DNA of 25,215 bases from assembly GCA_964610765.1 (NCBI GenBank), contig CAZSWS010000038.1:1-25215 (forward strand), in the 5' to 3' direction. A program made the translations under genes and the position numbers. The notes below the pieces were generated by a model. It was given only the letters and a program-made list of their open reading frames with translations, was not told where the DNA came from and ran no database searches. This document shows, in pieces, positions 15,701 through 24,107 of this stretch. The DNA comes from CAZSWS01 sp964610765 (GTDB lineage Bacteria; Bacteroidota; Bacteroidia; Bacteroidales; Tannerellaceae). Numbering within the stretch: the first letter of the stretch is position 1; each line of letters begins with the position of its first letter.

Positions 15701-17060
15701 CTTCTATCAATTTCGGCTGAAACGCTTGAATACCTAAGCGGTGAAGTGTCGGCGCCCGGTTCAATAGTACCGGATGACCTTTCATCACATATTCGAGGAT
15801 ATCCCATACAACCGGTTCTTTTCTATCTACAATTTTCTTAGCAGATTTCACGGTTTTAACGATACCTCTTTCTATCAGCTTTCTGATGATAAATGGTTTA
15901 TATAGCTCGGCTGCCATATCTTTAGGCAAACCGCATTCATGCATTTTTAATTCAGGACCAACAACAATTACTGAACGAGCTGAATAGTCCACACGTTTTC
16001 CTAACAAGTTTTGACGGAAACGTCCTTGTTTTCCTTTCAAACTATCAGAAAGTGATTTAAGTGGACGGTTGGCATCTGTTTTAACTGCACTTGATTTACG
16101 CGAGTTGTCAAACAGCGAGTCAACAGCTTCCTGAAGCATACGTTTTTCATTACGTAAGATAACTTCCGGTGCTTTAATATCAATTAATCGTTTCAAACGG
16201 TTGTTACGAATAATCACGCGACGATATAAGTCGTTCAAGTCTGAAGTTGCAAAACGTCCTCCGTCTAGAGGAACAAGTGGACGCAGTTCCGGTGGAATAA
16301 CAGGAACTACTTTTACAATCATCCATTCCGGTTTGTTTCGGTTTTTGGATGCTCTAAACGACTCAACTACTTGTAGGCGTTTTAATGCTTCATTCTTTCT
16401 TTGCTGTGAAGTATCTGTAGTAGCTTTGTTCCTTAAATCATATGACAAAGTATCTAAATCAAGGCGTGCAAGCAAATCATATACTGCTTCAGCACCTATT
16501 TTTGCTATGAACTTATTGGGGTCTGTGTCTTCTAATAGTTGATTTTCTTTTGGAAGAGTATCAAGTATTTGAAGATATTCTTCTTCTGAAAGAAGATCTA
16601 AAACTTCAGATCCTTCAGCAATACCCGGTTGAATAACCACGTAGCGCTCATAGTAAATGATTGTATCTAGTTTCTTTGTTGGTAAACCCAGTAGGTATCC
16701 AATTTTATTGGGGAGTGAGCGAAAATACCAGATGTGAGCTACAGGAACAACTAAGTGAATATGTCCCATACGTTCACGACGTACTTTCTTTTCTGTAACC
16801 TCAACACCACAACGGTCACAAACAATTCCTTTATATCTGATTCGTTTGTATTTTCCACAATGGCACTCATAGTCTTTGACCGGTCCGAAAATACGTTCGC
16901 AGAAGAGACCATCTCTTTCTGGTTTGTATGTTCGATAGTTAATTGTTTCCGGTTTTAGTACTTCTCCGTGCGAATTTTCAAGAATTTCTTCCGGAGAGGC
17001 TAGACCGATGGATATTTTGGTAAAGTTACTCTTTATCTTGTTTTCTCTTCTAAAAGCCAT
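12750..17060 (-). CDS. rpoC: RNA polymerase subunit beta-prime
   Basis: A 1436-residue catalytic subunit of RNA polymerase. The N-terminal zinc ribbon has Cys66, Cys68, Cys81 and Cys84 (CHCGKYKR ... CDRC). The active-site motif [10 protein letters not shown] gives Asp470, Asp472 and Asp474, which hold the catalytic magnesium. Bridge-helix and trigger-loop segments follow ([20 protein letters not shown], then [16 protein letters not shown]). The second zinc site is present (CGTLRG, later [13 protein letters not shown]). The long insert and C-terminal length are normal for Bacteroidetes. The gene begins 52 nt after rpoB, in the same transcription unit, and ends at a strong terminator rather than running into rpsL-type genes. 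Confidence 0.99.
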   Translation of the reverse strand: [1436 protein letters not shown]

Positions 17061-17112
17061 ATTTATTGTTTACAAAGAGTTATTAATTCGACAAAATGTC
17101 TTAAAGTAAAAA

Positions 17113-20100
17113 TTAATCGAGTGACATACTTAGACACAAACCTCTTAGCTCATGTAACAGTACGTTAAGTGATTCCGGTATGCCGGCTTGAGGCATTGGT
17201 TCACCTTTTACAACTGCTTCATATGCTTTTGAGCGTCCAATAACGTCGTCTGATTTAATCGTTAGAATTTCTTGAAGAATGTGTGAGGCTCCAAATGCTT
17301 CTAGTGCCCAAACCTCCATTTCTCCGAAGCGCTGTCCACCAAACTGAGCCTTACCACCTAAAGGTTGTTGGGTAATCAGAGAGTATGGACCAATTGAACG
17401 AGCATGCATTTTGTCGTCAACCATATGACCTAGTTTAAGGAAGTAGGTAACTCCTACAGTTGCCGGTTGGTCAAAGCGTTCTCCGGTTCCTCCGTCATAC
17501 AGATATGTTTTACCATGTCTGGGTAGTTCAGCTTTGTCCATCCAAGTGTCTAGGTCGTCTAAGGTAGCCCCATCAAAAATAGGTGAAGCGAATTTTACAT
17601 TCAATGCACTACCGGCCCAACCTAAAACAGCTTCAAATATCTGACCAAGGTTCATACGTGAAGGTACACCTAGGGGATTCAAACAGATATCAACTGGCGT
17701 ACCGTCTTCTAAGAACGGCATGTCTTCCTGACGAACAATCTTTGCAACAATACCTTTGTTACCATGACGTCCAGCCATTTTGTCTCCTACTTGGATTTTG
17801 CGTTTTTTAGCAACATATACTTTAGCTACTTGTACAATACCGGTAGGAAGTTCATCACCAATTGTTACGTCAAATTTCTTACGTCTAAGCTCAGCATCCA
17901 GTTCTTTGTATTTCTTCATATAGTTCTGGATGACCAGCTTGATAAGCTCGTTCTTTTCTGCATCAACTGTCCATTTTGCTGTTTGAACAGTGTTGTAGTC
18001 TAACTCTTTAAGAGCTTTTTGGTTGAATTTAGTCCCTTTGGCGATTAATTCAACATCTAAAAAGTCTTTTACACCTTGTGATACTTTGCCATTTGTAAGA
18101 ACAAGCAGCTTTTCAACAAGCAAATCTTTCAATTCAACCATTTTTTCCTCATACTCTTCGTCGAGCTTAGGAAGCATGGCCTTATCTGTCAATCTGCTTT
18201 TGCGTTTTTTATGTATTTTAGAGAAGAGAGCAGTGTTAATAACTACACCCTTTAATGAAGGAGTCGCTTTTAAAGAAGCGTCTTTCACATCTCCGGCTTT
18301 ATCACCGAATATGGCACGTAGAAGTTTTTCTTCAGGTGATGGATCAGATTCTCCTTTTGGAGTGATTTTACCAATCAGAATATCACCGGGTTCAATCAGT
18401 GCTCCTACGCGAACAATACCTCTTTCATCTAGATTTTTGGTGGCATCTTCACTTACGTTAGGTATATCAGAAGTTAGTTCTTCCATACCACGCTTTGTTT
18501 CGCGTACCTCCAATATATATTCATCTACATGAACAGAAGTAAATGTGTCTTCTCTTACCATTCTTTCACTCAACACAATAGCGTCTTCATAGTTATACCC
18601 TTTCCAAGGCATATATGCGACTTTGACATTACGTCCTAGTGCTAACTCTCCTTTTTGTGTTGAATACCCTTCGGTAAGAACATCACCTGCTTTTACACGT
18701 TGACCTTTTATGCATATAGGTGATAAGTCAACAGTTGTGCTTTGGTTCGTCTTACGCCATTTAGGAATGTTATAAGTAATAACAGGATCGTCAAAGCTGA
18801 CGAAACTCTCATTTTCTGTTTTATCGTATTTTATTTTAATACAAGTTGCATCTACAAATACAACTTCTCCATCTCTTTCAGCCACGATTTGCGTACGTGA
18901 ATCTTTGGCTACTTGTCCTTCAATGCCAGTACCTACGATAGGTGAGTCAGCATGAATTAGTGGAACTGCCTGACGCATCATGTTAGAGCCCATCAATGCA
19001 CGGTTGGCATCGTCATGCTCTAAGAAAGGAATTAAAGAGGCTGCTATTGAAGCAATCTGCGTGGGCGAAACGTCCATCAGGTCTACTTCTTCCGGCGACA
19101 CGATGGGGAAATCCGATTCTAATCTTGATTTTACACGGTCGTTGATGAAGTGTCCTTTATCATCTAATGGAGCATTACCTTGGGCTACAGTTTTATCCTC
19201 TTCTTCTTCAGCTGTATAATATGTAAGTCCATCAGCTGTGAAGTCAACAACGCCTTTACTTACTTTTCTGTAAGGGGTTGAGATAAATCCTAAATCATTA
19301 ATTTTTGCGTATACGCATAATGATGAAATCAAACCAATGTTTGGTCCTTCAGGAGTTTCAATCGGACATAGACGACCATAATGTGTATAATGAACGTCAC
19401 GGACTTCAAATCCAGCACGCTCTCTGGATAGACCACCCGGTCCTAAAGCAGATAAACGGCGCTTATGTGTTATTTCAGCTAGCGGATTTGTTTGGTCCAT
19501 AAATTGAGACAGTGCGTTAGTCCCAAAGAATGAATTTACAACAGCCGAAATTGTTTTTGCATTAATAAGATCAATCGGTGTGAATATTTCGTTGTCACGA
19601 ACATTCATACGTTCGCGAACAGTTCTAGCCATTCGTGCAAGTCCTACACCAAACTGATTATATAATTGTTCTCCTACAGTTCTTACTCTACGATTACTTA
19701 AGTGGTCAATATCATCTACAATAGTGTGTGAGTTGATAAGCTCAATTAAGTATTTTATAATTTCAATGATATCATCTTTCGTCAGTACCTTAACATCGTC
19801 CGAAATGTTGATATTTAATTTTTTGTTGATTCTATAGCGACCTACGTCCCCTAAATCATACCTCTTGTCAGAGAAGAAAAGATTATTAATAACTTCTCTT
19901 GCGCTGGCATCATCGGCCGGCTCAGCATTTCTTAACTGGCGATAGATGTATAGCACTGCTTCTTTTTCCGAGTTGCTCGGGTCTTTTTGCAGTGTGTTGT
20001 ATATGATAGCAAAGTCAGACAGGTTTTGATCTTCCTTATGAAGCAAGATGTGTTGAGTGCCTGATTCTAGTATTGCTTCTATATTTTCAGCATCCAGTTC

Positions 20101-20925
20101 GGATTCTCTATCCACTATTACGTCATTACGCTCAATGGATACAACTTCGCCTGTGTCTTCATCAACAAAGTCTTCCATCCATGTTTTTAGAACACGTGCA
20201 GCTAGTTTTCTTCCGATAAGTTTTTTAAGGTTGGTTTTAGTAACCTTAACCTCTTCAGCGAGGTTGAATATTTCTAAGATATCTTTATCACTTTCATAGC
20301 CGATAGCCCTTAAAAGTGTTGTAACAGGCAATTTTTTCTTACGGTCAATATAGGCATACATTACGTTGTTAATGTCTGTTGCAAATTCTATCCATGAACC
20401 TTTGAAAGGTATAATACGGGCAGAATACAACTTAGTACCATTCGCATGCATGCTTTGTCCGAAGAATACACCTGGTGAACGGTGCAGTTGAGAAACCACA
20501 ACACGCTCAGCTCCATTTATGACGAATGTTCCTCTTTCGGTCATATACGGAATAGGTCCTAAATAAACATCTTGAATGACTGTGTCAAAATCCTCATGGT
20601 CGGGATCTGTACAGTAGAGTTTTAGCTTGGCTTTAAGAGGAACGCTGTATGTTAAGCCGCGAGCTATACACTCTTCAATTGTATAGCGGGGAGGATCAAC
20701 ATAATAATCTAGAAACTCCAGAACAAAGTTATTACGCGTGTCAGCTATCGGAAAATTCTCAGCGAATACTTTGTACAACCCTTCTTTTTTTCTTTTTTCA
20801 GATGGAGTATCTAATTGTAAAAAGTCTTGGAAAGACTTTAATTGCACTTCGAGAAAATCCGGATACGGAAGAACGTTCTTAATCGAAGCGAAATTTATTC
20901 TATTATTTTCTGTTAATAAAGACAT
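17113..20925 (-). CDS. rpoB: RNA polymerase subunit beta
   Basis: A 1270-residue beta subunit that with RpoC forms the polymerase active cleft. The rifampicin pocket reads LSQFMDQTNPLAEITHKRR followed by LSALG. Asp477, His487, Arg490 and Ser492 correspond to E. coli 516, 526, 529 and 531, and all have the sensitive-type residue; Thr479 replaces E. coli Asn518, likely lineage variation. Other landmarks are PIETPEGPNIGLI, the GYNYEDAIVLSERM segment, KMAGRHGNKGIVAKI and the C-terminal GGKAQFGGQRFGEMEVWALEA clamp region. The gene lies 109 nt after rplL, and that gap carries a hairpin with a U-run, so polymerase genes may be expressed at a fraction of the ribosomal protein level. Confidence 0.99.
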   Translation of the reverse strand: MSLLTENNRINFASIKNVLPYPDFLEVQLKSFQDFLQLDTPSEKRKKEGLYKVFAENFPIADTRNNFVLEFLDYYVDPPRYTIEECIARGLTYSVPLKAKLKLYCTDPDHEDFDTVIQDVYLGPIPYMTERGTFVINGAERVVVSQLHRSPGVFFGQSMHANGTKLYSARIIPFKGSWIEFATDINNVMYAYIDRKKKLPVTTLLRAIGYESDKDILEIFNLAEEVKVTKTNLKKLIGRKLAARVLKTWMEDFVDEDTGEVVSIERNDVIVDRESELDAENIEAILESGTQHILLHKEDQNLSDFAIIYNTLQKDPSNSEKEAVLYIYRQLRNAEPADDASAREVINNLFFSDKRYDLGDVGRYRINKKLNINISDDVKVLTKDDIIEIIKYLIELINSHTIVDDIDHLSNRRVRTVGEQLYNQFGVGLARMARTVRERMNVRDNEIFTPIDLINAKTISAVVNSFFGTNALSQFMDQTNPLAEITHKRRLSALGPGGLSRERAGFEVRDVHYTHYGRLCPIETPEGPNIGLISSLCVYAKINDLGFISTPYRKVSKGVVDFTADGLTYYTAEEEEDKTVAQGNAPLDDKGHFINDRVKSRLESDFPIVSPEEVDLMDVSPTQIASIAASLIPFLEHDDANRALMGSNMMRQAVPLIHADSPIVGTGIEGQVAKDSRTQIVAERDGEVVFVDATCIKIKYDKTENESFVSFDDPVITYNIPKWRKTNQSTTVDLSPICIKGQRVKAGDVLTEGYSTQKGELALGRNVKVAYMPWKGYNYEDAIVLSERMVREDTFTSVHVDEYILEVRETKRGMEELTSDIPNVSEDATKNLDERGIVRVGALIEPGDILIGKITPKGESDPSPEEKLLRAIFGDKAGDVKDASLKATPSLKGVVINTALFSKIHKKRKSRLTDKAMLPKLDEEYEEKMVELKDLLVEKLLVLTNGKVSQGVKDFLDVELIAKGTKFNQKALKELDYNTVQTAKWTVDAEKNELIKLVIQNYMKKYKELDAELRRKKFDVTIGDELPTGIVQVAKVYVAKKRKIQVGDKMAGRHGNKGIVAKIVRQEDMPFLEDGTPVDICLNPLGVPSRMNLGQIFEAVLGWAGSALNVKFASPIFDGATLDDLDTWMDKAELPRHGKTYLYDGGTGERFDQPATVGVTYFLKLGHMVDDKMHARSIGPYSLITQQPLGGKAQFGGQRFGEMEVWALEAFGASHILQEILTIKSDDVIGRSKAYEAVVKGEPMPQAGIPESLNVLLHELRGLCLSMSLD

Positions 20926-20968
20926 CTAGTTTAGGAATTGGTTGAAGTTATATATAATAAATAGACAC

Positions 20969-21004
20969 AAAAAGGCTAAGAATCTTCCTTCAAGAAGATT
21001 CTTA
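20969..21004 (-). terminator. Hairpin with U-run between rplL and rpoB (possible attenuator)
   Basis: TAAGAATCTTC (20977-20987) and GAAGATTCTTA (20994-21004) form a perfect 11-bp stem with a 6-nt loop. On the minus strand the stem is followed by GCC and five T (plus-strand A at 20969-20973). It stands about 30 nt after the rplL stop and 43 nt before the rpoB ATG. The stem is AU-rich and the U-run short, so partial termination is more likely than full. Confidence 0.65.
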
Positions 21005-21034
21005 ACCATATCACCTGATAGACAGGATTTAATA

Positions 21035-21412
21035 CTATTTAAGCTCAACTTCTGCTCCAGCTTCTTCCAAACTTTTCTTTAACGCATCAGCTTCAGCTTT
21101 GTCTACACCTTCTTTAATGTTGCTAGGTACACCGTCAACTAAGTCTTTAGCTTCTTTCAAGCCAAGGCCTGTAAGTTCTTTTACCAATTTAACGATTGCA
21201 AGTTTGTTTGCACCATGACCTTTCAACACTACATCAAAAGAAGTTTTTTCTTCTGCAGCTGATTCACCAGCACCACCAGCGGGAGCGGCAACAGCTACTG
21301 CAGCAGCAGCGGGTTCAATACCATATTCTTCTTTAAGAATTGTTGCTAACTCACTTACTTCTTTTACAGTTAAATTTACTAATTGTTCTGCAAATGCTTT
21401 CAAATCTGCCAT
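21035..21412 (-). CDS. rplL: Ribosomal protein bL12 (L7/L12)
   Basis: A 125-residue stalk protein that recruits translation factors to the ribosome as dimers bound to L10. The N-terminal dimerisation helices (MADLKAFAEQLVNLTVKEVSELATILKEEYG region) are followed by an Ala/Gly-rich hinge (about 33-52). The C-terminal factor-binding domain starts at TSFDVVLKG and contains the conserved KLVKELTGLGLKEAKDLVDG. It is 41 nt after rplJ. The hairpin downstream separates it from rpoB. Confidence 0.98.
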   Translation of the reverse strand: MADLKAFAEQLVNLTVKEVSELATILKEEYGIEPAAAAVAVAAPAGGAGESAAEEKTSFDVVLKGHGANKLAIVKLVKELTGLGLKEAKDLVDGVPSNIKEGVDKAEADALKKSLEEAGAEVELK

Positions 21413-21453
21413 TTCTATATGTATTAAATGTTATTTATTCGATTATTACTAAC

Positions 21454-21987
21454 TTATCTTTCTGCCAGAGTAGTTAACACTCCATGAATTGTTTGACCTG
21501 ATGATTGTAAAGCTGAAACAACGTTTTTCGCCGGAGATTGCAACAAGGCAATAACATCTGCAATAAGTTCGTTTTTGCTTTTTATGTTTACTAATGCATC
21601 TAGGTTTTCAGCACCGATATAGAAGCTTTCTTGCACGTATGCAGCTTTCAATTCCGGCTTATTGCTGGCACCTTTAGTTTTCTTACTAGTAAGATCTTTA
21701 ATCAATTTGGCTGGGGCATTCGCAACGTCCGAAAACATTACGGCAGTATTCCCTTTCAATACTTCATCTAATGATGAGAAGTCCACTTCCGATACTTGGC
21801 TGAAAGCTTGTTTCAACAAAGTATTTTTAACCACGATTAAACGAATATCTCTTTTGAAACATTCTCTTCTGAGAGCGCTGGTTTTTTCAGCGTTTAATGC
21901 TTCTATATCGGTTAGATATAAGTTGGGGTATTGTCTAATTTGCTCGGTTAAATTCTCTATAATTCTGCCTTTATCTTCCTTTCTCAT
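21454..21987 (-). CDS. rplJ: Ribosomal protein uL10
   Basis: A 177-residue protein that anchors L12 dimers to 23S rRNA. It has the N-terminal rRNA-binding fold (MRKEDKGRIIENL ... LRRECFKRDIRLIVVKNTLLKQAF, then GNTAVMFSD) and a C-terminal helix for L12 binding (NVVSALQSSGQTIHGVLTTLAER). It starts 7 nt after the rplA stop, so any L10 autoregulatory leader would have to lie within the end of rplA; none was identified by eye. Confidence 0.97.
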   Translation of the reverse strand: MRKEDKGRIIENLTEQIRQYPNLYLTDIEALNAEKTSALRRECFKRDIRLIVVKNTLLKQAFSQVSEVDFSSLDEVLKGNTAVMFSDVANAPAKLIKDLTSKKTKGASNKPELKAAYVQESFYIGAENLDALVNIKSKNELIADVIALLQSPAKNVVSALQSSGQTIHGVLTTLAER

Positions 21988-21994
21988 TGTTCAT

Positions 21995-22699
21995 TCATTT
22001 TTGGGTTTCTTCAACAGATTTCGGGTCTATTTTAATACCCGGACTCATTGTACTTGAAAGATAAATGCTCTTTATATAGGTACCTTTAGCAGCGGTAGGT
22101 CGCAATTTGAGTATGGTAGAAATAAACTCTTTAGCATTGCCATAAATCTTGTCAGCATCAAAAGATACTTTACCTATAGATGTATGTACAATACCGGTTT
22201 TGTCAACCTTAAAGTCTATCTTACCTTGCTTTACTTCTTTAATAGCATTACCTATTTCATTAGTAACGGTACCGCTTTTAGGGTTAGGCATTAAACCTCT
22301 AGGACCTAATACGCGCCCGAGAGCACCTATTTTACCCATAATGGAAGGCATTGTGATTATCACATCAATGTCTGTCCATCCTCCTTTAATCTTATCGATA
22401 TATTCGTCCAAGCCAACATAATCAGCACCAGCTTCAGTAGCTTCGGCTTCTTTGTCGGGAGTACATAACGCAAGAACTCTGATTTGCTTTCCTGTTCCAT
22501 GAGGTAAAGAAACGACTCCTCTGACCATTTGGTTTGCTTTTCTAGGATCAACTCCTAAGCGAACATCAATGTCAACAGAGGCATCAAACTTCGAATTAGT
22601 AATTTCTTTTACTAATGCAGAAGCTTCTCTTAAAGTATAAATTTTCCCAACCTCAATTTTGCTTAAAGCTAACTTTTGATTTTTTGTAAGTTTACCCAT
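21995..22699 (-). CDS. rplA: Ribosomal protein uL1
   Basis: A 234-residue protein of the L1 stalk, which helps release deacylated tRNA. It shows the conserved DIDVRLGVDPRKANQMVRG and LPHGTGKQIRVLALC near the N-terminus, and the signature IMGKIGALGRVLGPRGLMPNPKSGTV in the middle domain. The end is normal length (LSSTMSPGIKIDPKS). In many bacteria L1 represses its own rplK-rplA mRNA; the leader before rplK is only 60 nt, and I could not identify a binding site there with confidence. It begins 15 nt after rplK. Confidence 0.98.
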   Translation of the reverse strand: MGKLTKNQKLALSKIEVGKIYTLREASALVKEITNSKFDASVDIDVRLGVDPRKANQMVRGVVSLPHGTGKQIRVLALCTPDKEAEATEAGADYVGLDEYIDKIKGGWTDIDVIITMPSIMGKIGALGRVLGPRGLMPNPKSGTVTNEIGNAIKEVKQGKIDFKVDKTGIVHTSIGKVSFDADKIYGNAKEFISTILKLRPTAAKGTYIKSIYLSSTMSPGIKIDPKSVEETQK

Positions 22700-22714
22700 T
22701 TCAATTGAAGTTTA

Positions 22715-23158
22715 TTATTTATTTTCCGGGAAATTCCCTTTAACTCTTATACCCATGCTTCTGGCTGTTCCAGCTACCATTCGCATAGCTGATTCAACCG
22801 TAAAACAGTTTAAATCCACAATTTTATCTTCCGCTATACGGCGTACCGTTTCCCAAGTGATTTCAGCCACTCGTTTACGGTTTGGTTCCGCTGATCCACC
22901 CTTGATCTTTGCAGCTTCAACAAGTTGAATCGCTACAGGAGGGGTTTTAACAACGAAATCAAAAGACTTATCTGCGTAGTAAGTGATTATTACAGGTAAT
23001 ACCTTACCAGCTTTTTCCTGAGTTCTGGCATTAAATTGCTTGCAAAACTCCATGATGTTGATACCCTTTGACCCTAAAGCCGGGCCTACAGGGGGAGAAG
23101 GATTTGCTGCTCCTCCTTTTATTTGCAATTTGATTTGTCCAGCAACTTCTTTAGCCAT
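22715..23158 (-). CDS. rplK: Ribosomal protein uL11
   Basis: A 147-residue protein of the GTPase-associated centre, which binds 23S rRNA and supports stringent-response signalling with RelA-type enzymes. The N-terminal domain has the proline-rich KGGAANPSPPVGPALGSKGI hinge and MEFCKQFNART. The C-terminal RNA-binding domain carries KIKGGSAEPNRKRVAEI and GTARSMGIRVKG. It is separated from nusG by 60 AT-rich bases without a clear promoter box. Confidence 0.98.
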   Translation of the reverse strand: MAKEVAGQIKLQIKGGAANPSPPVGPALGSKGINIMEFCKQFNARTQEKAGKVLPVIITYYADKSFDFVVKTPPVAIQLVEAAKIKGGSAEPNRKRVAEITWETVRRIAEDKIVDLNCFTVESAMRMVAGTARSMGIRVKGNFPENK

Positions 23159-23218
23159 TTTTGTTTAATTTATATATGAAAATAATTAGTGAAAGAACAG
23201 TTCATGCGTAACCAAACA

Positions 23219-23761
23219 CTATTCTTTCTCAACTTGCATATAACCTAGTTCCAGAGGGGTTTTACGGCCGAAAATTTTCACCATAACTTTCAACTTCTTT
23301 TTCTCCGTATTTACCTCTTCGATTACACCAGTGAACCCGTTAAAAGGTCCGTATGTTACTTTAACATTTTCTCCAACATAATATTGAAGATCCATTTCCT
23401 CTTGTTGCTCTTGCAATTCATCAACTGTACCTAAGATACGATTGACCTCAGCAGGGCGCAAAGGGGTCGGATTGTCTTGACCTCCTAAAAAGCCAATTAC
23501 GTTGGGTATGTTTCTAAGTTGGTGTGCTACCTCACCTACTAAATTGGCTTCAATCAATACGTAACCAGGCAAATAGGCTCTTTCTTTCATAACCTTTTTA
23601 CCATTACGCACCGTAAATACCTTTTCTGTAGGGATGAGAACTTGTGATACGTATTCACCTAAGTCCGTGTTCTTTAACTCAGCTTCAAGATATTCTCTAA
23701 CTTTATTTTCTTTCCCGCTTATCGCACGAAGAACATAAAATTTTTTTTGATCTTCAGACAT
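23219..23761 (-). CDS. nusG: Transcription elongation factor NusG
   Basis: A 180-residue NusG, which binds the polymerase clamp, lowers pausing and links transcription to Rho or the ribosome. The NGN domain runs from about 6 to 110 (FYVLRAISGKENKVREYLE ... YLPGYVLIEANL ... IPNVIGFLGG). A Glu/Gln-rich linker (ELQEQQEEMD) leads to the C-terminal KOW domain (VKVTYGPFNGFTGVIEEVN). It lacks the large insert seen in some lineages. It begins 13 nt after secE. Confidence 0.97.
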   Translation of the reverse strand: MSEDQKKFYVLRAISGKENKVREYLEAELKNTDLGEYVSQVLIPTEKVFTVRNGKKVMKERAYLPGYVLIEANLVGEVAHQLRNIPNVIGFLGGQDNPTPLRPAEVNRILGTVDELQEQQEEMDLQYYVGENVKVTYGPFNGFTGVIEEVNTEKKKLKVMVKIFGRKTPLELGYMQVEKE

Positions 23762-23774
23762 AACTTAATGCTGC

Positions 23775-23969
23775 TTAAAATATACGTGTATAGACAAATT
23801 CCATCACTTGCTCGAAGGATTGATCAATCACAAATATCAACGCTGCGATTATTAGGGAAGCAAACAAAACAACGACAGCACTGTTTGATAATTCAGATCG
23901 AGTAGGCCAAGAAACTTTATATACAAGTTCGTTATAAGATTCTTTGAAGTATGTAATAACTTTTTTCAT
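23775..23969 (-). CDS. secE: Preprotein translocase subunit SecE
   Basis: A 64-residue SecE of the short, single-helix type. An amphipathic N-terminal part (YFKESYNELVYKVSWPTRSEL, with the family's conserved W-P-T/S-R-x-E) precedes one membrane helix (SAVVVLFASLIIAALIFVI). It clamps SecY in the translocon. It lies between tRNA-Trp (15 nt upstream) and nusG, the standard arrangement. Confidence 0.96.
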   Translation of the reverse strand: MKKVITYFKESYNELVYKVSWPTRSELSNSAVVVLFASLIIAALIFVIDQSFEQVMEFVYTRIF

Positions 23970-23984
23970 TCAAAATATATTTTG

Positions 23985-24057
23985 CACGGGAGGAGAGACT
24001 CGAACTCCCGACACCTGGTTTTGGAGACCAGTGCTCTGCCAACTGAGCTACACCCGT
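23985..24057 (-). tRNA. tRNA-Trp (anticodon CCA)
   Basis: The minus strand gives a full cloverleaf of 73 nt up to the discriminator base G. The acceptor ACGGGTG pairs with CTCCCGT (one T-T mismatch). The D arm is GCTCAGTTGGCAGAGC. The anticodon stem CTGGT/ACCAG holds the loop CTCCAAA, with anticodon CCA. The T arm GGGAG-TTCGAGT-CTCTC has one wobble. The 3' CCA is not encoded (next bases are CAA), so it must be added after transcription. It lies between tuf and secE. Confidence 0.97.
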
Positions 24058-24060
24058 AAA

Positions 24061-24093
24061 TATATCCGCCCAATATTAAATTAGGCGGATATA
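24061..24093 (-). terminator. Hairpin between tuf and tRNA-Trp (processing site or weak terminator)
   Basis: TATATCCGCC (24061-24070) and GGCGGATATA (24084-24093) form a 10-bp perfect stem with a 13-nt loop. On the minus strand only three T follow before the tRNA begins 3 nt later. The placement fits a processing structure that frees the tRNA 5' end or sets tuf mRNA stability, more than a full terminator. Confidence 0.5.
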
Positions 24094-24107
24094 GTATTTA
24101 AATAAAA

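Noticed and set aside
17113..20925. Rifampicin resistance in rpoB
   Set aside because: The key pocket residues (Asp477, His487, Arg490, Ser492) are of sensitive type; the Thr in place of E. coli Asn518 is more likely lineage variation.
12822..20929. Many plus-strand frames of 60-170 codons opposite rpoC and rpoB
   Set aside because: They are shadows of strongly conserved coding sequence on the other strand, with no domain features of their own.
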